Positions 28,960 to 38,946 of a DNA stretch of 64,000 bases are shown here, piece after piece. The translations under genes were made by a program, and so were the position numbers. Below the pieces are notes generated by a model, which saw nothing but the letters and a program-made list of their open reading frames with translations, was not told where the DNA came from and ran no database searches. The DNA comes from Chondrus crispus (Eukaryota; Rhodophyta; Florideophyceae; Gigartinales; Gigartinaceae): the NCBI RefSeq assembly GCF_000350225.1, contig NW_005179241.1, positions 70,720-134,719 on the forward strand, given 5' to 3'. Position 1 is the stretch's first letter, and every line of letters starts with the position of its first letter.

Positions 28960-30907
28960 CGAGTGAAGACTTTTCCCGTCTGTTCGGGGATGGAGATCAA
29001 GGCGAGGAAGATGACCACCCAGAACGCAAACGGGCGAAGCGTCGGTTGTTCGAGCTCCATAGACGCGAGCCAGAGGAAGACGTCGACGACATTGTGCAGG
29101 CTAGTGCAACAGAGATGGACAAAGTCGCCCAAACTCAAGTCGTGGAAGACGTCATCGTTCCCACCCGTCGTGAGTCCGTGGCAGGTTCCTTGCCGAGTCA
29201 GCCACGGGGCTCCAATTTCTCTCGAGAATTTGAGGAAAACTCTAACCACGGAGTACTTCGAGTCATGCGAGAACTGCATGCTCGTTTGGAGAAGCAGCTT
29301 GCCATTGAAAAGAGGGAAATTCTTGGTGCAATCAAGGCTGTATCTTCTCGTGTCTCCACTTTAGAGAGGACGTTATCACGCTGCCAGGACGCCGTCAACA
29401 TTGTTCTTCTGAATTACGCACTGCCGAAGACGGGAAAAGCAGCCGAGAAGGCCTCTTTGATCGACCTCCTCAGGCCTATGGAGGACATATTTNNNNNNNN
29501 NNNNNNNNNNNNNNNNNNNNNNNNNNNNNNNNNNNNNNNNNNNNNNNNNNNNNNNNNNNNNNNNNNNNNNNNNNNNNNNNNNNNNNNNNNNNNNNNNNNN
29601 NNNNNNNNNNNNNNNNNNNNNNNNNNNNNNNNNNNNNNNNNNNNNNNNNNNNNNNNNTTCCGAAGTGTTGGGGTTCGGGACTTTTACTTGTCGAGGTCCT
29701 TTTGTGGAAAAGGGACCCAAGCGAGGAGAAAACCGAGCTGCTGGGTACGAAGCAAGCTCGTCAGTATCTGGTCCTGTGAAAGGCTTGGCGAAAGAGCTTG
29801 ATTGCAAATGCAATGAACAACCCGAGTATTGGGACGAAGTCACTCGAAATGGTACATCCGAACATCCGCGGGAAGCTGAAGACCGCTGAGAAACCTTTTT
29901 GGCTGAGGCCGGGCTGCATAAGAATGATCACAGTCGAGTCTTTCTTCAACGAAGAATTTGCTTCAACGGCCATCAAGAAGGCCCGGCGTGTGGCTCGGCG
30001 TCGAAGCGATAAGATGGGGGAAGATGAGCCAATTGGATTTATCAAGGACGAAGACATTACGGTTGAGATCGTTCGCCGCGTTTTCAAGATGGGTAATCAG
30101 TTTCTGAACAAGTCCAGGGAGCTTGGGCGGAAATTCTTCTTTCAAAACTTCTCATATGTTTTCCAAAGTGGAGTGGGAGTCTCATTCCAGTATGAGAATC
30201 CACCCCGCCCGCACATGAACCTCCAAGATATCCCAGACGGAACCTGTCGTACTGCTATGAAGTCGGTCGCTGAGGTGAACCCCATGAATGGGATAGCGTG
30301 GAAGAAGCTGCTTTCTGAAAGTGAACTCTTCGTATTCATCGCTACGTATGATGTTGATACGAAAGACAAGGATGGAAGGAAGGAGATTCGAGAAATTGTT
30401 ATCCGACTCAATGCCATGCACGTCGCCTTGAAGTTCTTGGTTTCTTTTACCAGGTGCGGCAGTGATGAAGACCTGCATTCAATACCCAAGGAATCCTTTC
30501 GTGTGATTTACATGACTGCTGTCCTGTTCCGGGAGGTCATGCTGATGAAGGTGATTGAGTCGAGGGGTGCATTTTCTGGAAACGAGCAGATGTTGCATGA
30601 AGCGGATAGCCAGGATCAGCATAATGATTGACGGCGGTCGCGACTGAGATCACTCTATTCAGAACTTTTGACGGAAGGACAGGGAGAAAGGCGTGGTGAG
30701 CTTACACAGCAACTCTCCAGTATTTTGAAGGACAAGCTGGTGATGTCCGTGGATATGTACAACTCCGTACACGATCCCACGGTCCGATCAGGTTCACATC
30801 ACGAGGATAATGATGATCTGAGCGTGGTGGACGTTGACGATGAAATCCAGACGAATCAAGTCGAAGACGATGACGATGTATTCATAGTCCAAGACTTCGA
30901 TTTATAA
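28960..30907 (+). pseudogene. unknown cluster gene, N-terminus cut by Ty3-1 and containing an assembly gap
   Basis: Function not recognised. Seen: coding-like sequence begins exactly at the LTR junction (DTSEDFSRLFGDGDQGEEDD...). It runs through a Lys/Arg-rich segment and a helical stretch to the N gap, then continues after the gap in frame 2. In-frame TGA codons interrupt at 29777-29779 and 30629-30631. The reading resumes in the same frame after each and ends with an acidic tail (VEDDDDVFIVQDFDL) at TAA 30905. Arg (CGA) fits both stops. An alternative for the second stop is a short intron ending TATTCAG near 30661. The product would be helical and charged with acidic ends, nuclear-protein-like. 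It converges on the minus-strand gene ending at 30998, 90 bp away, a very compact arrangement. Confidence 0.5.
29493..29657. other. assembly gap
   Basis: 165 unspecified bases; true length unknown. It lies inside the truncated cluster gene and about 530 bp from the Ty3-1 junction, so the join should be treated with caution. Confidence 1.
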
Positions 30908-30997
30908 GGGGTCGTATTTCATGTGATAGTGATACTTCTTAGTTCATCGAAGTGATAAATGAGTAAAGCGGGAGACTATAGCATGAATGATTTGAGT

Positions 30998-32491
30998 TTA
31001 CTTAAAGAGGTCCAGAACTTTGGCAACATTGATGAATTGCTTCACATGCGCAGAGCCTTTGATAGAGAGGAAAGGGATGTGCACTTGAAGTACTCTTAGT
31101 ACGTCGCTGCGATTTACATCAGCAAATATAGATTGACAAGGACTGGATTGAAGATTCCATCGCAGGTAGAACGACTGCTTCCGGTCGGATGGTCCGCTGA
31201 CCACGTTTTCAGCACCCATTATCTTGGAAATGCGTTCTTGGAAGTGGAGCTCAGATAGTCTTATGGCTTCCAGTGGATAGGAGTAGGTCTTCTCTATGGA
31301 ATCCCAAGTGCAATCCCGACGAAATACAACGTGCCGTTGTTCATCCTCGTCATCCCTCATAACAGCAAACGAATCTCCAATTGTCATATAGCACGGGTCA
31401 GAAAGATATTCGGTGTTGGGACCGGCCATACAGCCTATCACTCTAGCAGACACGCAATTGTCGGTACCTTTTTCCAGCCTCTTTGCGATGATCAGGTCTC
31501 TGACAACTTGCGGTGATGCTGGTCCGAGTGCTTCTGACAGGTCTAAGAAGCTCCTGAAGTATATACTCGTCTCCCTCACAACTGATTTCCTGCGCATATA
31601 ATCTTCCGGAAGAAAAGAAACCTTTGTTCGTAGCTGAGCTTTGACTCTTTCGGATATGGATCAAACTGGAGCAATGTGCAGTCTGCTCGCGCCTTAAATG
31701 AGTCTTGCACAAACCATTTCGTACCACGAGTCATTTCACCCGGGGTAGGACGTGTCGGCGTCTTGAGTAACCAATGCTCTAGACGCAACAAAATAAGTAA
31801 GAGGAATATTGGAGCCCCCAGCAGAAGTGAGGAGCGGGTTCTGAGTCCATAGCGCAGTCGTAATAGAGGATTGCTGTCCTTTCACTACTTCCTCAAGATA
31901 CTGAAGGCGTCTGGAAAGGGCATTTGGCTCGCGTGTATCTTTGATTGTCTTCTCGTCAAGTGACACATTCGTCGTATTGTTGAGCTTCCTGCATTTTTCT
32001 ACCATGGAACTACCTGGAGCATAGTCGATATCATCTACATCCATCGCTCCGATTGCCATGCCTGCGCTTGCGGTGATATCCAATCGCACGGATGTATCTT
32101 TGAGTCTCCAGCTAAACTTTTGTCCATCTTGTACAAACTCGTTTCCCTCCTTGAAAGTCACCTTGCTTTTACATGCCCTGAATCCAAACGCAGCCTTGTA
32201 TTGAATAGTCCCCTTGAGCACCTCTCCTCGATCGTCATGAAGGTAGTTGAGACTAATGGCTGTTGCTGGGAACCATGCCTTACTTTCTTCTTCATTCTCC
32301 AAGGTATAGTAGACCTCTATATCACTCCCGAATTGGAGGTCATTGAAAAGATCTGATACCATTATCAACTGGTGGATTGTATCGTCCTCTGTTAATTTCC
32401 CTTGGAAAGTGATGCTTGAGAAATTTGTTTGAAATATATACCGAAGACTAAAGAGTTGGGGTAACCATTCGAACGTAGTCAGTATATACAT
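30998..32491 (-). pseudogene. unknown cluster gene with two frameshifts
   Basis: Function not recognised. Seen: from ATG 32491 a beta-rich stretch reads GSDIEVYYTLENEEESKAWFPATAISLNY..., which faintly resembles a Tudor/PWWP-like chromatin reader barrel (weak). A coiled-coil-like helix (ALSRRLQYLEEVVKGQQSS) follows. Near 31738 the frame changes at a GGG run, and near 31590 it changes again. The last part (about 199 codons) ends at 30998. Each break is repaired by a one-base change, and coding character continues across, so this was one gene of about 490 codons. It is the last member of the leftward set starting at 37295 and is separated from the dioxygenase-like gene by 1 kb of noncoding, repeat-bearing DNA. 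Confidence 0.45.
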
Positions 32492-33525
32492 ATATATATC
32501 ATTAATGTGAAATCACCATTTTCGTAACGGTCACATTTATGCATCACAGCTCTGCGCAGAGTCTGAGTCCCATAGGACTTGCACGTGCACTTTTCCAGTA
32601 GGGCATGGGCTACAAATCTACATACATCTTCCAGTCCAGAAAGCTTTGCCAGTCAGTCATGTGTCATTGAAAAGCTGTCGTTTCAATCATAGTTGCCACA
32701 GTCCGGAATGCTTTGACAGTAACTCAGGTGTCATTGAATGACTGTTCTTTTAATCACAGTTGCCACAGTCCGGAAGGCTTTCACTGTAACTCATGTCTCA
32801 TTGAATGACTGTTTTTTAATCATAGTTGCCACTCTGGTAAGTGCAACAGGCCTACGGTAAAATGACCCCCAACGCTCTCCCGTTTATAAGTGAAATAGGA
32901 GAAAACGCGTGGGTCCCAGGACGGAGACCCCAACATGAACAATCTAATTGGACCCGTATCCGCGTTTCGCATTGCAATCCCACCAATTGATTTTAAGCTA
33001 CTTAGTGTTACCGTTACTTTAAGCTTTTCACTGATGTAGAAAGGAGTCACTATCTATCTGAGTAAACGTAGTCGTTTTTGGAGACTTCTTTATATATCAG
33101 TGAGCAGTTCTGGATTGGTGACTGAGACGATGTGGATGTATTCATTCCCGTACCTCTTCTATCTCCCCTGGACAATATCTAAAGGGAAATAAACCAGTTG
33201 TTCCCTTTCAAGAGGGGTGTGAAGCTGCTTTATGCTCTATACACATATTGTTATTGAAAAAGGGAGCAAAACCAGCGCAGAAATCCCTTTCGCGGTTCGA
33301 GTGAAGCTTTACTTCGTGGCATCTGTGTACGTGTACGCTAGAGTACAAGGTGGTCTACTACAACATCTCATATTGGAAATGGATTAATCAAGGATACAAG
33401 ATGATTTACTTGTGCAATGAAGATAGAAGTGTCACCACAGAGTGATGATGACACTGTTCTCGCTATTGAAAGTATGAACTACCTAGTACCTATGCTTGGA
33501 TGTCGTCCTCCTCAGTACCCTTCAC
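32492..33525. other. noncoding interval with 67-bp tandem repeats
   Basis: No supported gene in 1 kb; contains the tandem repeat annotated separately. Confidence 0.5.
32633..32835 (+). repeat. 67-bp tandem repeat, three copies
   Basis: Units start AGTCC(A/G)GAA at 32633, 32700 and 32767. Each contains GTCATTGAA, an ACTGTT-like stretch, AATCA(C/T)AGTTGCCAC. Copies are similar but diverged. Confidence 0.75.
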
Positions 33526-34561
33526 CTATGAATCACTGTCGCCACTAGAATCACTTGAGTGGTAATCAGAAGAAGAGCTCGAGACCGAATTCTCCTTCGG
33601 AGGCTCCGAGTTACCGTGCGGGCCAGTCTGCGGAGAGCCCGTCTTGAAAGTGAGGGGTAAAGGACGGATTCCTGCGAACTGAATCCAGCAGCTTCTGTCC
33701 TCTAGGAACGAAGTATAGATGATAGCGAACCACGTGACCATCCTTCTTTGCAGAGCCAAGTCCAATCTGAGACGTCGCACCGGGTGATATGCTATCCTCG
33801 TACGAAGCACCAGCATGTGAGAGATCTCCTCTTCCAATGAAGACAGAGTTTGGTGGGACGTGGACCTTCTTCACCTGCACACCCATGGAAATGTGTCTCT
33901 GGGCTATTGAATCCTTCACTGTGAAGTGATGAGAGAACGAACAAACCCAAAGGGAGAATCCATTTTCACCAGAACAAATAAAGAAGTGTCCAGGATTCCT
34001 TGCGTATTCCAGGTTTCCATTCTTAGATTTTCCAACGCCAAAGTCTGTATGGAGGGACTGCCGAGGACAACCTTTCCCCGTCAGCAAGAAGCGACCCCCA
34101 GACTTCGGAACAGCCATCTCCGAAGTGCCCTTTTCAGCGTCGACGAGCCGAAGTGCAGCAGCAATTTGCGCAAGGCGGACGTCCATCATAGAGCGCTTCC
34201 TTGCCACCCTCACTGTATCGGCATTCTGTTCGACCTCGGACGAAACACCTGCTAGCGTGGTGATGTAGAGTCCGATGCCCTTATTTCGGTGTTTTCTATC
34301 TGTCTCGGGATCGACGTTGAAGATGGGGCTCCACACTTTGCGATTTGCTTCATCCTTCATCGCATCTTCGCCAGGGAATATTTCTTCGTAGTATTCTATC
34401 ATCTCTTCGATGACGTCCCCTCCATGGAGAGGGGCTTCGAAAGCGAGGTTGGATGGCACACCACTGTCACTTCCGAAACCTTCAAGAATGACGAAGCCCT
34501 TCTCCCGCAGCTCAGTCGCCTTGGCCAGGAAGTATTCATTAGCGACGTTGTCTAATTTCAT
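33526..34561 (-). pseudogene. 2-oxoglutarate/Fe(II) dioxygenase-like protein with acidic tail
   Basis: Seen: ATG 34561 overlaps the stop of the preceding gene (ATGAAATAAAAATGAAA). The double-stranded beta-helix signature is present: RQSLHTDFG (HxD), GDLSHAGAS (distal His) and VVRYHLYFVPRG (Arg binding the co-substrate). Known: this triad and Arg define 2OG-Fe(II) oxygenases, which hydroxylate proteins, nucleic acids or small molecules. The N-terminal third (about residues 10-170) is alpha/beta and unassigned. Near 33615 a frameshift in a C run separates the domain from a Ser/Asp-rich tail (SSSSSDYHSSDSSGDSDS) ending at 33526. The catalytic residues are all intact. The substrate is unknown; its place beside a ParB-like gene invites a DNA- or chromatin-related role, which is inference only. 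Confidence 0.55.
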
Positions 34562-34563
34562 TT

Positions 34564-35871
34564 TTATTTCATGGCTGCCGCCCAAAGAGCCTGTTCCTCC
34601 TTGTACTTCAGGGCCGTATTAGGACTCGGACCCGTGGACGGCAGCGCTTTCATGAACACGTTGGACTTCGTCGACCCGAGTTCCTTGTGTCGCATAGCCG
34701 CAGCGTGATAGTACACGGCATGATGAATTCGCACCAAGTCCATCCTTTCGACCAGGCAATTCGCTCGGTGACTAACCGGTATGCACAAAGATCGAAGCCA
34801 AAGAGTTTGATGCGTTATCGGACTCCCTTTCGGCCACTGACTCCGCGGAAGTAAGGCGTAGTTAACCCAATCCGGGTTCTTCGAAACATTCCATACGGCA
34901 GATTAGTGTGCCCCAATCGGGAGTAGACCTGGAAGAATGTCATCGAACTCCCGGACGTCATCTTCCCTTGCCACATCACTTTCGACAGCGGGCGGTAAAG
35001 CCGGTATCCTCAATTCCTCTTCCTTCTCTTCAAAGGCAGTGTTGAGCGCACGGATGTTCTTAGTTGACTGGATAGCATCTTCCTGGCCTCGCTTTCTCTT
35101 TCCTGTTTTCTTCAAAGGCAGCTGCAGGGAAATCGTCAATGGATTAGTTTTAATCCTTTGGCGAATCCCTCTCCGAACTGTTACGGATGAGGCCTGTGAG
35201 GAGGACCCAGGCCCTTGCGCGTGACCTGGCGGCTGGGACGTATCAACTTGAGACGTAGTCGTTTGAGGTACTTGGCGTGAACTACCTTGAGAGATAGGCG
35301 CGTCAGCTCGCTTAGAAAGCTCCTTAGGTGGAGCTAGAGCTTTCACGAGCTTTTTGCGGAGCATATTGAGACGCTCGTCTCGGTCAAAACGCTGTCCAGC
35401 TTCATTAACTCCACTCCTGAAACTCTTCATCTGCCTTGCCACAAAGTCATCAATCCGCATCTTGATGTTTCTGCCGACCTCAATCTCCATTTCCAAGACG
35501 CTTTGCAACTCCTTCTCGTACGTGTTGGCAATGATTCAAAGCTCCTCATAAATTTCAGCAAAGGCTTCAAAGAAAGCATTCTCGTACTCAGTGAATGCAC
35601 CGCGCTTCTTTCTCCTTTTCTCCTGACGCTTGAAGTTCATCGGTTTGTCCGTCTCCACCTCGCGCAAGAAGACAACGACACGTGAAATACCAAGAAGGAT
35701 GCCAGACCTATGCAGGGTTACAAGCCGACAGTTGCTAAAGTGCGTGATACCGAGAGTCCTGGTCGTATCGCAGAGGCTTTTGATGGTGTCGTAGTCGATA
35801 TCGTACTCCACAAGTCGTAGTGGCAAGTGCGCATATCGAGAGTACTGCTTAGCCCCCAGCGGACCAAGTAC
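34564..35871 (-). pseudogene. unknown helical, basic cluster gene with two in-frame stops
   Basis: Function not recognised. Seen: one frame is coding-like for about 435 codons from 35871 to 34564, with a TGA at 35536-35538 and a TAA at 34903-34905. It holds a beta/alpha segment (LPLRLVEYDIDYDTIKSLCDTTRTLG), a basic patch (KRQEKRRKKRG), long charged helices (NTYEKELQSVLEMEIEVGRN), a Ser/Gln/Pro linker, and a Trp-containing C-terminal part (WNVSKNPDWVNYALLP). Arg would fit the TGA. The frame adjoins the ParB-like gene through a one-base shift at 35873, so both may originally have been one protein. The stop at 34564 overlaps the next ATG by a few bases. Confidence 0.45.
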
Positions 35872-35872
35872 T

Positions 35873-36724
35873 TTAATTCATTAGCGCGCCTGTGACACCT
35901 GCGACAGTCATCACAGTACGCTGATTATGCATATCCAACCGGTTCTTCATCATTCGAACAGCCGCTATAGTTGCGTGAATGGAATCTGTGAAGTTTGAGA
36001 ACCGGATCTTCGACGAGGTGTCGTTGAGTAGAGCACCGATGCCGAGTTTTTCCAAGTCTCAAACGGGTTTACCATCCTTCCTGTACCACACCTGTGCATC
36101 GATCCATTCGAACTCCTTTTCCTTTTGCAAGTCAGTAGCCTTGGCCTTATTCATGCCGGTGACACGATGCTGACCGTCGCAAATTAGGGGTTCCATCATC
36201 AGCTCATCTAACCCATCGTCTCTCTGCCTCAACATCGTAGAGCGGTCGAAGACCATGTCTTCTGGCATGGCCACAGAGATTGCTCCAGCCGCTTTCAGCA
36301 GCCTGTTTTTGAGAAGGCTCTCGGTAATTGATTCAACCTGTCTTTCATCAACCTCCCGAAGAGTTTCTTCCATGATTCTGATGTTACTGACTAAGACCCG
36401 GACGTGATGCTGCCCGTAGTTGCTCACATCCACTTCAGGGATATCTGGGGCAAAAGACTCGTCTATTTCGATGCCGTTGTCGAGTGTAGCAACTCTCGTT
36501 TCCTTCACAAACCGGATGTCATCATCAACATTAACAACGTCCATTGGCGAACTGCTGTTGTCAGACTCTCGTCTAGAAGAATCCGCACGAGGTGATTTCG
36601 GTGCATCTGCTTCCATTCCGATTTTTCCACATGCATCTGAAACGACCGCTGAAACAATGTGTTTCGCCGTGTCCGATTGTTGCTCTTCAACTTTGAATAA
36701 ACTTAATCTCTTTCGAACGGACAT
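35873..36724 (-). pseudogene. ParB/Srx-type domain protein of the cluster
   Basis: Seen: from ATG 36724 there is a basic start, a Ser/Asp-rich region, then a domain that ends LICDGQHRVTGMNKAKATD ... WIDAQVWY. Known: DGQHR followed by a helix and a strand is the hallmark of ParB/sulfiredoxin-like domains, which bind or hydrolyse nucleotides (CTP or ATP) and include DNA-partition proteins and nucleases. An in-frame TGA sits at 36059-36061. An 87-base GT...AG segment (36072-35986) could instead be an intron that removes it in phase. The C-terminal helix ends at 35873. The start overlaps the end of the upstream frame. Whether it partitions, cuts or modifies DNA cannot be told from sequence. Confidence 0.55.
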
Positions 36725-37295
36725 AGGGTTCTGAGCAGTCTTTTCAACATTAGAGTTTTCTTGGAAGTGGGAGTGGAGACCGTTCCCTCCATTTCCGACA
36801 CAACCCCCTTGGCCATCATGAAACTGTCCCAAGGGTATCGCGCCCATATGTCGACAATCTCTCCAAGTGTCTTGGGACAGTGTTGCCCCCCATTGGCCGG
36901 GAAAGGGTACGGATAGGGGATGTTCTTACGGCTGTCGTCTATATGGACTTTGTAAACCAGAACGAGGTATTGCCAACCTTTCTCCCAGTCCCCGATGTCT
37001 GCAAGGTCGAAAGTTCGGGGCGGCATCTGGCCCTCGGCACCGAGGGTGATATGCGCAGTTCCCATTCGAACTAGAGCACCGAACTCTTCATCCCCTCCGG
37101 CGTTGCCTGACCTCGTCTGATTTTGAAGTCATGAGCATAGAGGGTCACTTCTGCATCGGCTACAAGTCCCTTGGACTGAAGTTCTTCAAGGGAGCGAACC
37201 TTTTTTCCAGTTGCACGGCTAGAACCACGCACACGCCCACGCACACGACCACGACCTCTTCGTCCCTTTCTAATTCCGTGCTTGGGTGTAGGCAT
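36703..37295 (-). pseudogene. first leftward cluster gene, RG-rich start, frameshifted
   Basis: Function not recognised. Seen: ATG 37295 lies just outside the left inverted-repeat arm. The product starts MPTPKHGIRKGRRGRGRVRG, a nucleic-acid-binding-like RG/KR tail, then a beta-rich region. An A4 run near 37108 shifts the frame; one extra A joins VTLYAHDFK to a frame reading SGNAGGDEEFGALVRMG and onward to 36703. A further A-run shift near 36760 would join it to the ParB-like frame, so gene and ParB-like domain may once have been one protein. The start MPT is shared with the divergent gene at 38947, because both starts lie at the edge of duplicated upstream DNA. Confidence 0.45.
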
Positions 37296-37308
37296 GGTAA
37301 AAACCTTG

Positions 37309-37791
37309 ATTTATCACTTGTGATACTTCGATGGGGACAGGAATGGATAGCAGTAAGAGGAGCGGAACAAAGGTGCACGCTTATGCAAAGAACGAAAAGA
37401 CGTTGTGCGCGATAGTCGATGAGGTTTCTTAAACGGACGGCAAGGGAAGAAGTAATCCAGTAAGGCAACCGCTTAGGTCTTCTAGGTTTCCACTTGAGGT
37501 TTCCACGCAATATTTCCACTTGACGGGTACTCCAACACACGGTGCCGCATCCCCTACGCGCGAAGGGGGCCAATTTCAGCACTCTTCCACCACCCAGACC
37601 CTTGGGTGATGGTGACAAGATCCGTTCGGGGTACCCCTGCAGCCAACTATTGTTGACTATCGGCGCAGTCCTCCCCCTATGAGAAAATGTCAATGTTCGA
37701 GTTTAGCGGCTAAATCCGCTGCATAGAGGATGACCTAGTAGAAGTAGTGGTCGATGAGAAGGAACAGGCGCAACGCAAAACGCAGCGCGAG
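37309..37791 (+). repeat. left arm of ~480-bp inverted repeat
   Basis: Reverse complement of 38464-38942 with roughly 95% identity by eye. It lies upstream of the leftward gene starting at 37295 and so presumably contains its promoter. Confidence 0.9.
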
Positions 37792-38167
37792 AAACGATAG
37801 ACGGGTTTTCGACCCGTTCGGGACCTGGAAGCAAGAGAGACTGTAACTGTCGTCGGAAAGGGCGAGCAGACGCAGTGCAAGTACTAGGTATAGGCGCGCC
37901 GGTAGGGTGCGAAGAAGGAAGGTGCTGGAGAGGAAAAGGGTCGAGTGAGGTTAAAGGTGTAGGAGGAGCAGGACGATTTTTGGACAGAAATGCGTCTACA
38001 CAGGGGCGATTAAGCTATGGGGAGACGCTCTACAGACCCAAAATCAACGGCCCGGGATGCCCCATGACAGATGACATGCCTGGACATCCCCAGTAGAGCG
38101 CTGGGGTGGTGTGCGGCCAAAAAAACAGTCAAGTTTTTTCGGACGCTCGACCCAGGCACCGGATGGG

Positions 38168-38379
38168 CACATCGATAGTCGATGTGAAAATCAAATCCTT
38201 TTTTTGCGCAATTTTTTGGCCGATTTGATTTCCACATCGAGTTTCGAAGTGCAAATCAAATCCTTTTTTTGCGCAATTTTTTGGACGATTTGATTTCCAC
38301 ATCGAGTGTCGATGTGCAAATCAGATCATTTTTTGGGCAATTTTTTACCAATTTTACTTGCACATCGAGTGTCGATGTG
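38168..38379 (+). repeat. iteron-like array of four 19-bp palindromes
   Basis: CACATCGA-N3-TCGATGTG occurs at 38168, 38233 (one mismatch), 38298 and 38361, spaced 65, 65 and 63 bp. In the first two intervals a 10-bp inverted repeat (AAATCAAATC...GATTTGATTT) surrounds a T-rich core (CCTTTTTTTGCGCAATTTTTT). It resembles replicator or operator arrays in layout. Confidence 0.9.
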
Positions 38380-38463
38380 CATATCAGGTGTCAGGAACGC
38401 GCGTCCACCAAGGTGCCTGCAGGCTCATGCTGGCCGTGGTGTCACCTTCTATCTTTCAGACCA

Positions 38464-38942
38464 CTCGCGCTGCGTTTTGCGTTGCGCCTGTTCCTTCTCA
38501 TCGACCACTACTTCTACTAGGTCATCCTCTATGCAGCGGATTTAGCCGCTAAACTCGAACATTGACATTTTCTCATAGGGGGAGGACTGCGCCGATAGTC
38601 AACAATAGTTGGCTGCTGGGGTACCCCGAACGGATCTTGTCACCATCACCCAAGGGTCTGGGTGGTGGAAGAGTGCTGAAATTGGCCCCCTCCGCGCGTA
38701 GGGGACGCGGCACCGTGTGTTGGAGTACTCGTTAAGTGGAAATATTGCGTGGAAACCTCAAGAGGAAACCTAGAAGACCTAAGCGGTTGCTTTACTGGAT
38801 TACTTCTTCCCTTGCCGTCCGTTTAAGAAACCTCATCGACTATCGCGCACAACGTCTTTTGGTTCTCTACATATGCCTGCACTTTTGTTCCGCTCCTCTT
38901 ACTGCTATCCGTTCCTGTCCCCATCTAAGTATCACACGTGAT
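38464..38942 (-). repeat. right arm of ~480-bp inverted repeat
   Basis: Partner of 37309-37791. It ends five bases before the ATG of the rightward gene at 38947. Confidence 0.9.
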
Positions 38943-38946
38943 AAAC

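Noticed and set aside
29777-36061. UGA read as tryptophan (alternative genetic code) in the cluster
   Set aside because: TGG is used for Trp throughout, a TAA also interrupts (34903), and Arg from CGA fits all TGA sites. The same pattern appears in decayed retroelements.
36703-37295. Programmed frameshifting at the A4 runs of the first leftward cluster gene
   Set aside because: No standard slippery heptamer in phase, and the neighbouring genes show the same kind of homopolymer indels, so mutation or sequencing error is simpler.
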